The notes under the pieces: model-generated | Told to the model about the DNA's origin: nothing | Database searches by the model: none | What the model saw: only the letters and a program-made list of their open reading frames with translations | Shown: positions 1 to 10,084 of the stretch, piece by piece | Numbering within the stretch: position 1 is the first letter of the stretch | Layout of the letters: the number at the start of each line of letters is the position of its first letter | Made by a program: the position numbers and the translations under genes | NCBI GenBank assembly: GCA_017445755.1 | Contig: JAFSSE010000036.1 | Coordinates: 1-64,000 of the forward strand | Direction: 5' to 3' | From: Bacteroidales bacterium | Lineage (GTDB): Bacteria; Bacteroidota; Bacteroidia; Bacteroidales; UBA932 | Length of the DNA stretch: 64,000 bases

Positions 1-2947
1 AACCGTCGTATGTTACCGCGCCGTTCATATCATAGGTGAACTGTTCCGGGTCTTCGTCCTCATCCTCTATCAGAAGACGATTTAGCATGTTTCCTGTGCG
101 GAAACAGGTCTCCGTAATCGCTTCAATTTCAGTGCCAGAACGATGGGAAACACTGATTATGTTACCGTTCCTGTCATAATTATACCGGTCTGCGCTGAAG
201 GGGATTGTTCCGGAATACCCGGTTTTCCGCGTCTCCGACTCCAGGCGACCAAGATTGTCATAAGAGTAATCAGTGAAGAAGGATGCCGCACCATAATGAC
301 TTGCAGACAAGGAAGAGATCTTTCCTCCATACATAGGATTTCCAGAGTTATCATAGTATTGTATAGCCCTGTTGCAGATATCTATGCTGCCTCCGTTCCC
401 GGAGACGATAGATGTAAGCCAGCCCTGGAGATTATAGCTGAACCGGTCCTCCGCGTCACTTCCGTTCAGGTTCTTTACGACCATACGGCCAAGATCGTCA
501 TAAGAATACGCTGCGGAAAGGACAGCCCCGTTCATTTCAGCACTGCTCTGGAGGATACGTCCTCGGTCATCATATGTGTTTTGGAGTGTCAGACGGTCGG
601 TAGTTCCACCTGGAGATGTGTGTTCCTCCACTGATACAAGGACTTTGCCAGAGAAGTCATACTTCATCGAAGTTCTACCAGACCATCCGTCAGAGCATGA
701 TTCTGCGACCTGCACCGGAAGCCCTCTGTAGTCATAGAAATACTTCCTGTCAACATAATAAACCGGCTGGGAGATATTGTTTGACAGGGCAGGTGCTTCC
801 CAGATTCTCTCGCCGGAGAGGCGGAATCTGTTGTGGCTGACATCCCTGTTATAGTATGTCACGACTCCAGATACAGGTGTAAAGCCATTCTGTGACTGTG
901 ATACTCCGTCTTGATATGACAGCGTATGGAGGATAACTTCCCCGGTTATGTATTCAGAATAATCCGTAATTTGCGGCACTGAACCCATCAAGTCGCTTAA
1001 AGTAACGCCTGCCTCCAGCTTGCATAATCCTTCTTCCGTTATCCTGTTCAGGGCGTCATACTCCGAATAACGCCACCATCCCTTAGACATCAACTCGGAA
1101 TTTGTCGACAGTACCTGTCGGTCCCTTGCGTCATAGATATAGTACTGTTTTCCTCCGCCCGGAACATGACGCATGACAATGTTTCCCCAGGCATCGTACT
1201 CATAGGTAAAGCACCATTTGTCGGAGAATTCCCCTTCCAGGGAGAATGCCGCAGAAGAAGGACTAAGCAGAGCCGACCCTTCCGGCTGGACGACGCATGC
1301 AAGTGAATCCCGGAGGTTATAAACGTAGTAGGTGTCATGATTTGTCCCGCCATTTATCTTGCGGCTAAGAAGAAGGCGACTCTGCGCATCTTTGAAAACC
1401 AGGGACGTATCACAATCCTCGCTGACTGTACATATTACCGACAGGGAGTTCGCAGGGTAGCAGCCGTTTGGAGTGACCATTGCGGCCTGAACTCCTGACT
1501 GTGGTTCAGTATATGTGAGTTTTATAACACCTTCTGTCCCGTCGTTAATAGAATAAGAATGAAGGACGGCGACAGCACTGTCGGCATATACTTTCCCTTC
1601 CCGCATGAATGATAGGGGCCTTCCGGAAGCTCCGGTTTCATATGTTGTTTCTGAATACGGCCGTGCATCTTTTGAATTATACCACTGCCTCTGTGCTGTT
1701 ACGGCGTCAGGGACATATGAAGCATCTGTTTTGTTCATGGAAAATGAGAGGTAAGAAGTGGCATCACTGCGGCGCATATTGTCGTAGACAATGGGGCTCA
1801 CGAGTGATTTGGACTCGGAAACGGCCTTTACGGCTATTGTCTGTTCCAGATATCCATGTCCATCATAATAAGACACGTCGTCGAAGAACGAGCCGGCTTT
1901 TTCGGAAGAGAAGGTTCTTTTTCCTATGTAGTTATTCCCGTAGAAAGTTGTTACTATAGAATGCTGACGGAACCTCAGGGTGGCTCCATTCTCCCCAAAG
2001 CAGAAACAAGTGTCATAAACCTTGTCGGAACCGGAAGTGTTCGCCGGGAAAGAGAAGAAGAGTGTCATTCCCTCGCCTCCATTGTCTCTCTCGAAGGAAA
2101 CAGGTACTTCACCCGCAGGCCACTTTCCGGGGATTCCTAGAGAGTTCATCTTATCAAACAACGGTGTGTAATAAATCCCTTGTTGAAAAGACTCACTCTC
2201 AAAAAATAGTTCCAGATCTTCCCCCTCGCATGAAACAAGGATTTCCTCATCCTCGATCAGTCCCTCAATACACTCTACGCCAGGATTGAAGAAATCAAAG
2301 TAGCTTAAGGACAGCCCGTTAGGAAGCATTCCAAAAGAAGTACTGAAGACTGTATAGCGACCTGGTTCATAGACGGTCCCGAATGTGTAAATATCCCCAT
2401 TCTGCTGAATAGCAGCTATACCTGTATCTACACCATCCTTATACAGGCGGTAGGTGTCTCCTTCGATTCCTCCTGTCAATATCAGTTCCCTGGCGTCCTC
2501 TGGGTTTGGGAACAGTGGGCCTGAAGGGGATGCAGATAATGTTATTCCGGAAGTATTTACCTGCAAGAAAGTAATAATACTCCCATCTCCCGTCTCTATC
2601 TGGAAACGGCGTGAGGCCACACCGGACGGGAGGGCGCTGAAGGAAAGACGAAAGGTTCCGCTCATGCTGAATCCTCCTGTTGGTGGAACAAGGGACACGG
2701 AGATAAAGGGGAAATCAGAAAAGCCGTTTTCCAGTATTTCTAGCATGTCTGTCCCGTCCGGGATGGGGTTGAGACGTGTATACTGAACATCAGCAGTAGA
2801 TGCTATAGCCGGTATTGTCTTCAAGGAGGGCAGGTTCGTCGAATATACACCGATGCTTACCGGAACCTGTGGATAATAGATGCCCTGGGCAAAGGCGATG
2901 GCCGTCGCAGTCAGCAGAGCGACGAATACAAATAATATCTTTTTCAT
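1..2947 (-). CDS. RHS/YD-repeat protein, 3' end outside the window
   Basis: Seen: an open minus-strand frame begins with ATG at 2947-2945 and stays open to the left edge, about 982 codons. The N-terminus is a signal peptide (MKKILFVFVALLTATAIAFA). Toward the left edge the frame is full of YD-type repeats such as YSYDDLGRMVVKNLNG, YDDRGRILQSS and YNYDRNGNIISVS. Family knowledge: these repeats build the hollow shell of RHS/teneurin proteins, which usually ends in an RHS core and an exchangeable C-terminal effector. That end lies outside the window. The start is 5 bp behind the stop of the 989-aa partner gene, so the two are surely co-transcribed. The pair has the same order as the partner plus RHS pair at 19426-26875. 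Effector type and immunity gene cannot be judged here. Confidence 0.88.
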   Translation of the reverse strand, partial: MKKILFVFVALLTATAIAFAQGIYYPQVPVSIGVYSTNLPSLKTIPAIASTADVQYTRLNPIPDGTDMLEILENGFSDFPFISVSLVPPTGGFSMSGTFRLSFSALPSGVASRRFQIETGDGSIITFLQVNTSGITLSASPSGPLFPNPEDARELILTGGIEGDTYRLYKDGVDTGIAAIQQNGDIYTFGTVYEPGRYTVFSTSFGMLPNGLSLSYFDFFNPGVECIEGLIEDEEILVSCEGEDLELFFESESFQQGIYYTPLFDKMNSLGIPGKWPAGEVPVSFERDNGGEGMTLFFSFPANTSGSDKVYDTCFCFGENGATLRFRQHSIVTTFYGNNYIGKRTFSSEKAGSFFDDVSYYDGHGYLEQTIAVKAVSESKSLVSPIVYDNMRRSDATSYLSFSMNKTDASYVPDAVTAQRQWYNSKDARPYSETTYETGASGRPLSFMREGKVYADSAVAVLHSYSINDGTEGVIKLTYTEPQSGVQAAMVTPNGCYPANSLSVICTVSEDCDTSLVFKDAQSRLLLSRKINGGTNHDTYYVYNLRDSLACVVQPEGSALLSPSSAAFSLEGEFSDKWCFTYEYDAWGNIVMRHVPGGGKQYYIYDARDRQVLSTNSELMSKGWWRYSEYDALNRITEEGLCKLEAGVTLSDLMGSVPQITDYSEYITGEVILHTLSYQDGVSQSQNGFTPVSGVVTYYNRDVSHNRFRLSGERIWEAPALSNNISQPVYYVDRKYFYDYRGLPVQVAESCSDGWSGRTSMKYDFSGKVLVSVEEHTSPGGTTDRLTLQNTYDDRGRILQSSAEMNGAVLSAAYSYDDLGRMVVKNLNGSDAEDRFSYNLQGWLTSIVSGNGGSIDICNRAIQYYDNSGNPMYGGKISSLSASHYGAASFFTDYSYDNLGRLESETRKTGYSGTIPFSADRYNYDRNGNIISVSHRSGTEIEAITETCFRTGNMLNRLLIEDEDEDPEQFTYDMNGAVTYDG

Positions 2948-2952
2948 GGTAA

Positions 2953-5922
2953 TTATTCGTTTTTGAGCTTGTAGAAGTAATGATAAAGAGGGTTTCCTTT
3001 TGTATCTCTTGCCGTGGAGAGGCGATATCTGTCGTCGTAGAAGTAGTTAGATACTTCACCGGAAGGAGACTTGATTTCAGTCACGCCGACCAGATCTTTC
3101 CACTTATATGTAAACTTATTTCCAGAAATGTTCTCTTCCCGGGAAAGAAGATTCAATCCTTCAGAATCCCAGACATAATTGATGTACGCACCTCCTGGAA
3201 GAGAGACCTGGGTCGGCCGAAACCTATTATCGTATGAGATTTCCGTCTGACGGAAACCGTTATTGCGGCCGAGTGTGAACACGTTATTGATGTCACTGAC
3301 AAAAACAGGGTGTGCAATTTTGTATGACCGTATCTGGGTCGGGTTAGGATTGGCTGGATTACCATATATCATAGACCGACTTTCTGTTATATACGTATCA
3401 TTCCCTTTTGAAGTCAGCTGGACGATATCACGGACCTGTTTTGAAAGATACGTGCTATCTGTCTCATGCCAATAGCGGTAGAGTATCTGCCGGCTCGTTC
3501 CGCCACTGAACGATGTGGTTTCCGTTTTAATCTGGCCCAGGGAATTGTAACTGAATTCGTTTGTTTTTAGGATTGAATTACCTCCTGAAATTTCCCGTAT
3601 AGATTCTGACAATAGATTACACTGGCTGAACAGGTGGTTCACGGACACGAAATCATAAAGGGCGTTATGTACCATCCTGATGGAACAGGTAACAGCCAAA
3701 GAGTAGAGATAGTCAGTTTCAATAGTTCTCCCTCCCGTATACTCAATCTTCTTTTTCAGACGTCCACGGATACTGCTCTTGTCTTCTGTCGGTGGCAAAA
3801 TCAAATCTCCCATTCTCAGGTTGGTCCCACTTCCATACCCGATATAGTCATGGAGGGCAAGATTGGTCTTGCGGTGACGTTGAATGAAATCATTGTATCC
3901 GGGATAAATGTCAGGATAATCATTATAGTCATAGAAGATATAGTCGGTCCTTGATCCATCTGAAGATATCGCAGTTACCTTTGAGTATCCAACAACTGCG
4001 CCTCCGTGTATTGAGCCGATACTTCCTTCCAGGGTATACCCCGTTTCACGACATTCAGAAAACAGGTTCATAAGATGGTTCTCTCCGTGCTCCAAGTCTG
4101 CACAATAATAGTCGTAACTGAGCCCAACGGCGTATCTAGGCATATACAACAGGGTTCCGCTGCTCTGCTCAGACGAACCGTAGCTTGTGACATAGTGAAA
4201 AGTCGTTGAATCACTGTACTCTCCAGAAACATTCCTGATTAGTTCAACCCTGACGCCACCCGGTACGAAGGAGGATGAATCCCTTAGATAGGGGAGAGCC
4301 CCCTCTTCCCTGTCCAGAAGGCGAGAAACAGTATTGGGACCATACTCTATCTCGGTGTACCCTCCCGTCGGATAGGTAATTGTTGTAAGCCCGTACCGGT
4401 TTGTGTACTCATGGTCGGGCATTCTGTCCGTGTTATCAACCATCTGATTATACAAGCTTCCGCCATTGAGATTGAATCTTCCCCTGAAGCTCCCGTTCCC
4501 AGAACTACGGGAATAGCCCCAATGGTCGGTCGCGAATGTGTCGTTGAGCGGCATAGGCCACCAGGAATCCTTATAATCAAAGCTGAAACGTCCGTTTTTC
4601 ATGCTGTTTATGGAGGACAAAAACATCTTGGCACTCTGATTGTTCCCCTTGTATACATGAGAGAAAGAAACAGAATCAACGGTTTCAGCTCCGCTGTGAA
4701 TTGAAATGGAGGCAAGTCTCATTTGTTCATTGTTGACGTTGCCGATACCCGCTCCCGTTGCCGCGCCATAGGCGCTTAACCTCATGCTGCTCCTCTCAGA
4801 CGAGAACCCTTCCACTCCGTTTTTCACTGAGTAGCCGAATTGTATCTTCCTGGGACCGGTTTCAATCTTTGAAAGACGACTCCCATATGTCAGGGAGACA
4901 TTATATCTCAGGGTGGCCTGCTGGTGGCTGCCTAGAATCGCAAAATCCGTCGCTGCCGCGGAAAGATCAACGTTGGGATTGATCGTCGTCGTAATCGACT
5001 CCTGAATATCATGGTCTTCTTCGTAAGTAAACGACATAGTACGGCCGGAAGGTGCTTTGATGCACGTAAGTCGCCACGCTGATACCGTCACCGAAAGATC
5101 GTCATTGCTAAACACGGCATTGTATTCAGTGGAACTTCTGTCGCTGCCGAAGGTATACTCATACCCGTCTCCGGTCGCAATCGTAAATGAGAAGTATGGG
5201 ATGACGGCATAATATGAATTAGGATCAAAAGTAGTGGTCACAGAAATTTCACCAGATGGAATACTAGCATCGAAGACCTTGAAAATCCCGCAGGAATCCA
5301 TTATGAAAGACCCAGTTATCCCTCCGGGGAGAGAAAAATGGAAGATATCAGGAGAACAATCATATCGGTGCTGGTATCCTGCTATAATGGCCGTCGTATC
5401 AACATATACGGGCGTATCATTCATAATAGAAACGAAAATATCGCTGTTCAATGTATATGTAATAGACTTTTTTTGGAACTTGGCATTAATTACATCCCGT
5501 CCCCGCGAATTCTCACTTTGTAAAGCATAATAAAAATATCCATAGATGCCTTCGTCCATGTCGACATGCTCGTCAGGAAAACCCTGGACATCGCGGGTAA
5601 TGGATCCTCCACAGTTCAGGCCCCATCCATATCCGGCAATTCCGGATTGCTGTGCAGGTCGGAATCCATCATAATGGTATCCAAGTGTTATCGGTAGGGT
5701 AAAGTCCTCATCTTGATACATGTAAAGCGGAAGGGTGTATTCCATCGCTCCCGTATAGAGAGAATGGTTCATCTCACCGTAGCGAACCATTGAATAGGAC
5801 TCGACTGACGGAGATAAATTGTTGTAATAGTTAAAGGGCTCCGTTCTCTGCGCCATGACACGTGACGTCCACGAAGAGAACAAAGCAAATACAAAAGTTA
5901 AATAATACATGAATTGTCGCAT
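2953..5922 (-). CDS. RHS-associated exported partner protein (989 aa)
   Basis: Exported protein of 989 aa with an N-terminal signal peptide ending near VMAQ. The N-terminal third has the pattern YTGAMEYTLPLYMYQDEDF then LGYHYDGFRP and GYGWGLNCGGSITRDVQG, which recurs in the 1034-aa protein at 19426 (LQIPIYDYSDERFSLGVSLGY, GMGWNLVCGGAITREVRG). The C-terminus holds YD-like motifs (YVWDSEGLNLLSR, YFYDDRYRLSTA). Known: large Bacteroidetes RHS loci often carry such an SpvB/TcdB-like or YD-containing upstream partner. Inferred role: shell or scaffold component acting with the downstream RHS protein. The first ATG (5922) is used; an internal ATG at 5910 would also leave a signal peptide. Base composition is visibly more AT-rich than the housekeeping genes at 6295-15880, consistent with accessory DNA. 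Confidence 0.85.
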   Translation of the reverse strand: MRQFMYYLTFVFALFSSWTSRVMAQRTEPFNYYNNLSPSVESYSMVRYGEMNHSLYTGAMEYTLPLYMYQDEDFTLPITLGYHYDGFRPAQQSGIAGYGWGLNCGGSITRDVQGFPDEHVDMDEGIYGYFYYALQSENSRGRDVINAKFQKKSITYTLNSDIFVSIMNDTPVYVDTTAIIAGYQHRYDCSPDIFHFSLPGGITGSFIMDSCGIFKVFDASIPSGEISVTTTFDPNSYYAVIPYFSFTIATGDGYEYTFGSDRSSTEYNAVFSNDDLSVTVSAWRLTCIKAPSGRTMSFTYEEDHDIQESITTTINPNVDLSAAATDFAILGSHQQATLRYNVSLTYGSRLSKIETGPRKIQFGYSVKNGVEGFSSERSSMRLSAYGAATGAGIGNVNNEQMRLASISIHSGAETVDSVSFSHVYKGNNQSAKMFLSSINSMKNGRFSFDYKDSWWPMPLNDTFATDHWGYSRSSGNGSFRGRFNLNGGSLYNQMVDNTDRMPDHEYTNRYGLTTITYPTGGYTEIEYGPNTVSRLLDREEGALPYLRDSSSFVPGGVRVELIRNVSGEYSDSTTFHYVTSYGSSEQSSGTLLYMPRYAVGLSYDYYCADLEHGENHLMNLFSECRETGYTLEGSIGSIHGGAVVGYSKVTAISSDGSRTDYIFYDYNDYPDIYPGYNDFIQRHRKTNLALHDYIGYGSGTNLRMGDLILPPTEDKSSIRGRLKKKIEYTGGRTIETDYLYSLAVTCSIRMVHNALYDFVSVNHLFSQCNLLSESIREISGGNSILKTNEFSYNSLGQIKTETTSFSGGTSRQILYRYWHETDSTYLSKQVRDIVQLTSKGNDTYITESRSMIYGNPANPNPTQIRSYKIAHPVFVSDINNVFTLGRNNGFRQTEISYDNRFRPTQVSLPGGAYINYVWDSEGLNLLSREENISGNKFTYKWKDLVGVTEIKSPSGEVSNYFYDDRYRLSTARDTKGNPLYHYFYKLKNE

Positions 5923-5966
5923 AGTACATTCTGTTTTTTTGATTAATTCTTTATTCGCGGCAACCC

Positions 5967-5997
5967 TTGTTTTTGCGGAAAGCGCAAACTATCTTTG
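5967..5997 (+). promoter_or_regulatory. Bacteroidetes promoter for the small RNA
   Basis: TTG at 5967-5969, a 20-bp spacer, then TATCTTTG at 5990-5997, an exact match to the TAnnTTTG -7 element. No ORF start lies directly downstream; the predicted transcript is the structured RNA at about 6001-6101. Confidence 0.7.
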
Positions 5998-6000
5998 CAG

Positions 6001-6101
6001 AATATCGACGCCCGGCCGGGGACCCGCCTGGGTCCGGAATTGACACTTCTGCCGTCGCTCGATTGTTGAAGGGTCCGGGTTGCCGCTCGGCCCTTCTTTT
6101 T
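6001..6101 (+). ncRNA. candidate free-standing small structured RNA
   Basis: About 100 nt bounded by its own promoter (-7 at 5990-5997) and an intrinsic terminator (6069-6101), without an ORF. An outer stem CGACG (6006-6010) / CGTCG (6053-6057) can enclose a strong hairpin 6016-6025 / 6030-6037 with loop GCCT and a two-G bulge. The last hairpin is the terminator. This promoter-structure-terminator arrangement argues for a discrete sRNA rather than a lepA leader, because lepA has its own -7 element at 6283. Size would be compatible with a short Bacteroidetes 6S-type RNA, but no family match is claimed. Confidence 0.6.
6069..6101 (+). terminator. intrinsic terminator of the small RNA
   Basis: Stem AAGGGTCCG (6069-6077) pairs with CGGCCCTT (6088-6095) with one bulged T, followed by CTTTTT. 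A classic Rho-independent form, located between the sRNA and lepA. Confidence 0.75.
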
Positions 6102-6282
6102 CCATAAAACCAACTATATCACATCGTTACCTCCTTTTCTTAAGTTTGAATTCAAATCTTCTCGACTGCAAATATAACATTACCTTGTGCCACATCGCGG
6201 CACAAGTAAAAGTTTTTTTCGAAAAAATTTGCTGTTATGGATTATCGAGAAGACTTGCGTGGGTGAAACAATGTTTTTTCGC

Positions 6283-6290
6283 TATCTTTG
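6283..6290 (+). promoter_or_regulatory. lepA -7 element
   Basis: TATCTTTG ends only 4 nt before the lepA ATG at 6295, so the mRNA is predicted to be leaderless or nearly so. A clear -33 element at the usual spacing is not visible. Confidence 0.6.
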
Positions 6291-6294
6291 CGTC

Positions 6295-8082
6295 ATGAAG
6301 AATATCAGAAACTTCTGCATAATCGCCCATATCGACCATGGGAAAAGTACTCTGGCAGACCGCCTGCTGGAACTGACGCGAACCCTTGATGCGCGGGAGA
6401 TGGAGAATCAGGTCCTCGACGACATGGACCTGGAGCGCGAAAAAGGGATTACGATAAAAAGCCATGCAATCCAGATGGAGTATAACCGGGGCGGGGAAAC
6501 CTACCGGCTCAACCTCATCGATACTCCCGGTCATGTGGACTTCAGCTATGAAGTTTCCCGCTCCATCGCCTCCTGCGAGGGCGCCCTTCTCGTCGTCGAT
6601 GCAACCCAGGGTATCCAGGCCCAGACCATCTCCAACCTGTACCAGGCGGTGGATCATGGGCTCGAAATAATCCCGGTTCTCAATAAAATCGACATGGACG
6701 CCGCCCAGATTGAAGTCGTGACCGACCAGGTCTGCGACCTCCTCGGCTGCGACCCGGAGGATGTTTTCCGCGTATCAGCCCGGACCGGAGAAGGGGTCCA
6801 GGACGTCCTGGACGCCATCGTGGACCGGATTCCCGCCCCGACAGGAGACCCGGAAGCCCCGCTGCAGGCCCTGATTTTCGACTCCGTATTCAATCCCTTC
6901 CGCGGGATTATCGCCTATTTCAAGGTGGTCAACGGCTCGATACGGAGAGGTGACAAAGTTAAGTTCTTCAATACCGGAAGGGAGTATGAGGCGGAAGAAA
7001 TCGGTGTACTGAAACTGAAACTCCGTCCGACGGATGAGATTTCAACCGGCGACGTCGGCTATATCATTTCCGGTATCAAGAGCGCCGTCGAAGTGAAGGT
7101 CGGCGACACGATTACCCATGTGGAAAATCCCTGCAGGGAAGCTATTTCGGGGTTTGAGGAGGTGAAGCCCATGGTCTTTGCTGGACTCTACCCCGTCGAT
7201 GCCTCGAAGTTCGAAGAGCTCCGGTCAACCCTGGAGAAGTTCCAGCTCAACGACGCCTCGTTCACCTATGAACCCGAGAGCTCCCTCGCCCTCGGCTTCG
7301 GCTTCCGCTGCGGTTTCCTCGGGCTTCTCCACCTCGAAATCGTTCAGGAACGCCTCTTCAGGGAATTCAACATGGACGTGATTACAACCGTCCCCAACGT
7401 TTCCTATAAGGTTTATACGACAAAGGGGGAAGTCGTCGATGTCCATAACCCTTCCGGACTTCCCGCCCCGAGCGTAATAGACCATATCGAAGAACCGTTT
7501 ATCCGCGCCCAGATTATCTCCAAGTCCGATTTCTACGGGCCCATAATGAAGCTTTGCATGGATAAGAGAGGAACCCTCGCCGGACAGCACTACATAACCT
7601 CCGACAGGGTTGAGCTCAACTATGACATGCCCCTCTCCGAGGTTGTCTTCGATTTCTATGACAAGCTGAAATCCATCTCAAAGGGCTATGCCTCATTCGA
7701 TTACCACCTTACCGGCTTCCGGAGTGCACGGCTTGTAAAACTCGACATCCTCCTGAACGGCGACCCCGCCGACGCCCTCTCCACCCTCATACATGAGGAC
7801 CATGCCTACGACTTCGGGCGGAAAATCTGCCTGAAACTGAAAGACCTGATTCCACGCCAGCAGTTCGATATCGCAATCCAGGCCGCGATAGGGGCGAAAA
7901 TTATAGCCCGTGAGACTGTAAGGCAGGTCCGGAAAGACGTGACTGCAAAGTGCTACGGCGGGGACATCACCCGTAAGCGCAAGCTCCTTGAAAAGCAGAA
8001 GGAAGGGAAGAAACGGATGCGCCAGATCGGAACCGTCCAGGTCCCGCAGAGCGCATTTATGGCCGTACTGAAACTAGACTGA
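6295..8082 (+). CDS. lepA: translation elongation factor 4 (LepA/EF-4)
   Basis: Ribosomal back-translocase-type GTPase of the cytoplasm, 595 aa, the usual LepA length. The N-terminus [20 protein letters not shown] carries the G1 P-loop (AHIDHGKST), followed by the G3 motif DTPGHVDF and G4 NKID. The C-terminus has the LepA-specific region with [19 protein letters not shown], which ends translation factor EF-4 rather than EF-G. The reading frame stays open upstream to 6187, but the start at 6295 matches the conserved family N-terminus; the extra residues overlap the promoter. It is the first gene of a tightly packed plus-strand run reaching 15880, with only 10 bp to the next gene. Confidence 0.97.
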   Translation: MKNIRNFCIIAHIDHGKSTLADRLLELTRTLDAREMENQVLDDMDLEREKGITIKSHAIQMEYNRGGETYRLNLIDTPGHVDFSYEVSRSIASCEGALLVVDATQGIQAQTISNLYQAVDHGLEIIPVLNKIDMDAAQIEVVTDQVCDLLGCDPEDVFRVSARTGEGVQDVLDAIVDRIPAPTGDPEAPLQALIFDSVFNPFRGIIAYFKVVNGSIRRGDKVKFFNTGREYEAEEIGVLKLKLRPTDEISTGDVGYIISGIKSAVEVKVGDTITHVENPCREAISGFEEVKPMVFAGLYPVDASKFEELRSTLEKFQLNDASFTYEPESSLALGFGFRCGFLGLLHLEIVQERLFREFNMDVITTVPNVSYKVYTTKGEVVDVHNPSGLPAPSVIDHIEEPFIRAQIISKSDFYGPIMKLCMDKRGTLAGQHYITSDRVELNYDMPLSEVVFDFYDKLKSISKGYASFDYHLTGFRSARLVKLDILLNGDPADALSTLIHEDHAYDFGRKICLKLKDLIPRQQFDIAIQAAIGAKIIARETVRQVRKDVTAKCYGGDITRKRKLLEKQKEGKKRMRQIGTVQVPQSAFMAVLKLD

Positions 8083-8092
8083 TTCCAGACAT

Positions 8093-10084
8093 ATGAAAAA
8101 AATCCTATTCACCTTGGCTGCGGCCCTGGTTTGCCTGGCGGCATGGCAGGAGGTTTTCGCCCAGCATATCCCCGTCTCAACAAAGTTCGGAGATGTATCT
8201 GACGAGGAGCTCGAAATGACGGTATATCCTCCGGATACCTCCGCCGCCGTAGTTATCCTCTACAGGCACAAAGAAGTTGAGGCCACCCTTTCGGCGACAA
8301 GGGGTCTGACAAGGAGGGTCATTTTTACAGAAAGGGTTAAGATTCTGAAAGAATCAGGCAAGGATTTCCCGAATTACAAGATTCACTACAGCGTCAAAAG
8401 CGACCCGAGGGAAACAGTAGGGGTAATAAAGGTCTGGACCCACAATCTCGTAGACGGGAAAAGGGTCGTCGACAAGCTCCCCAAAAAAATGATCTTCAAT
8501 GAGAAAGTATCCGACAGCAAGTGGGCGGTATCCTTCTCGGCACAGAATGTCCGGGTAGGGTCGGTCGTAGAAGTCACATATACTTTCGAATCACCGTACG
8601 TTGCCGATATCGGGACAATCTTCCTCCAGACCACCTATCCCATTAATTACTCGGAAGCCACCGTCAGTTTCGCAGAATGGTTCTATTTCACCCGGATGCA
8701 GAGGGGATTTGTCCCATGCCAGCACACCAGCGAAACCAGTAATGACAAACTCCTTTATTCGAACGGCGTGTCCATCCCGTACCTGAGGAGAACAGACCAC
8801 TATGTTGCCTACGACGTGCCGGCGCTGAAGGACGCCTCCCTCTGTTTCTGTCCCGAACAGTTCATGCTCGGGGTTGATTACGACCTGCATTCATTCAATA
8901 TCCCCGGTCAGTATTCCGAGAATTTCAGTTCCAGTTGGGAAAACGTCGACAAAAAATTCCGGGACAACGGGATTGTCAAGGAATTCTACTCTAAATCCCG
9001 GTTCGGGGACGAGGTCGGATCAATCCTCTCCTCGACAACCGACGAAAAGGAGCAGATATGTAAAATCCGGGATGTCGTCACCTCCACGGTCCGCTGGGAC
9101 GGGTACCGCTCGATAAAACCGAATGCTTCGGACGCCTGGAAGAAAAAAGAAGGAAGCTCCGCGGACATAAATGCACTCATGGGGTCCGCCCTGAATGAAG
9201 CCGGCTTCAAGGCGGATCCGGTTTTCATCCGGACCAGGGACCACGGCCTGCTGATGGATTTCCACGTAAAGTTGGACGCGTTCAACAGCGTTGTGCTCCG
9301 GGTAACCTGTCCTTCCGGCGCAGTTTATTATATAGACGCCTCATGGAATCACGGTTATCTTAACGTACTCCCGGTCCAGTACATGGTCACCCGCGGACGG
9401 GTCGTGCCCCTTGAGGGTGAAGGAAGCTGGGCGGCTCTCAACCGCCTTGCCCGGAACCAGGAAAGAATGTCCGTCCAGATGGATATCCGGCCGGACGGTA
9501 CCGTCAGAGGCAGTTCCGTCGACAGCGGAACAAACGCCGTTGCGGCGTATATGAAGCAGAGGGTTAAAGAAATCGGGGATAAGGATAAAGAGAAACTGAT
9601 TTCATTCCTGGAGAACAGGGATGGAGTTGAGATTGAAGAGGTTTCAACAGACTGGACCTCAGAGTGGGGACCCTCAGCCAGGATTTCCTATTCCTGGAAG
9701 GATGAAGCGACTGTCTCGGGAGACCTGGTTTATATCAAACCGTTCACGACAAAGTTCCACTCCCAGAACGATTTCAAGCGTCCTGACCGGGTTATTCCCG
9801 TTGAGTTCACGTTCCCGGAGATGCTGTCTTACTCCCTGTCCATGAATATCCACGAAGGATATACCATTGAATCAATGCCCGAGACCCAGGTCCTTCAGTG
9901 TCCGTGCGCACAGAGCTCCGCACAGCTCCAGGTCATGTACAACGGCGAAGACAAGATATCCATGAACTACCGTTTTATCCTCGGCGAGACCTTTATCGCC
10001 GGGACTGATTATGCCGAATTGCGGTCATATTGGGAAAAGGTCTGCGGGTTATACGATTCAACCATAGTATTGAAAAAGAAATGA
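8093..10084 (+). CDS. exported DUF3857/transglutaminase-like protein, catalytic Cys apparently missing
   Basis: 663-aa secreted or periplasmic protein with signal peptide MKKILFTLAAALVCLAAWQEVFA. The N-terminal half matches the DUF3857 type (paired beta-rich region, WAVSFSAQNVRVGSVVEVTY), followed by a transglutaminase-like core. In active members the core begins with a G-x-C-x-D loop; here it reads KKEGSSADINALM, so Ser/Ala sit where Cys is expected, while the later YYIDAS segment retains the Asp. I infer a catalytically dead or altered fold. It is followed by a paralogue that keeps GDCK, with an ATGA stop/start overlap at 10081-10084, implying translational coupling. Substrate unknown. Confidence 0.85.
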   Translation: MKKILFTLAAALVCLAAWQEVFAQHIPVSTKFGDVSDEELEMTVYPPDTSAAVVILYRHKEVEATLSATRGLTRRVIFTERVKILKESGKDFPNYKIHYSVKSDPRETVGVIKVWTHNLVDGKRVVDKLPKKMIFNEKVSDSKWAVSFSAQNVRVGSVVEVTYTFESPYVADIGTIFLQTTYPINYSEATVSFAEWFYFTRMQRGFVPCQHTSETSNDKLLYSNGVSIPYLRRTDHYVAYDVPALKDASLCFCPEQFMLGVDYDLHSFNIPGQYSENFSSSWENVDKKFRDNGIVKEFYSKSRFGDEVGSILSSTTDEKEQICKIRDVVTSTVRWDGYRSIKPNASDAWKKKEGSSADINALMGSALNEAGFKADPVFIRTRDHGLLMDFHVKLDAFNSVVLRVTCPSGAVYYIDASWNHGYLNVLPVQYMVTRGRVVPLEGEGSWAALNRLARNQERMSVQMDIRPDGTVRGSSVDSGTNAVAAYMKQRVKEIGDKDKEKLISFLENRDGVEIEEVSTDWTSEWGPSARISYSWKDEATVSGDLVYIKPFTTKFHSQNDFKRPDRVIPVEFTFPEMLSYSLSMNIHEGYTIESMPETQVLQCPCAQSSAQLQVMYNGEDKISMNYRFILGETFIAGTDYAELRSYWEKVCGLYDSTIVLKKK

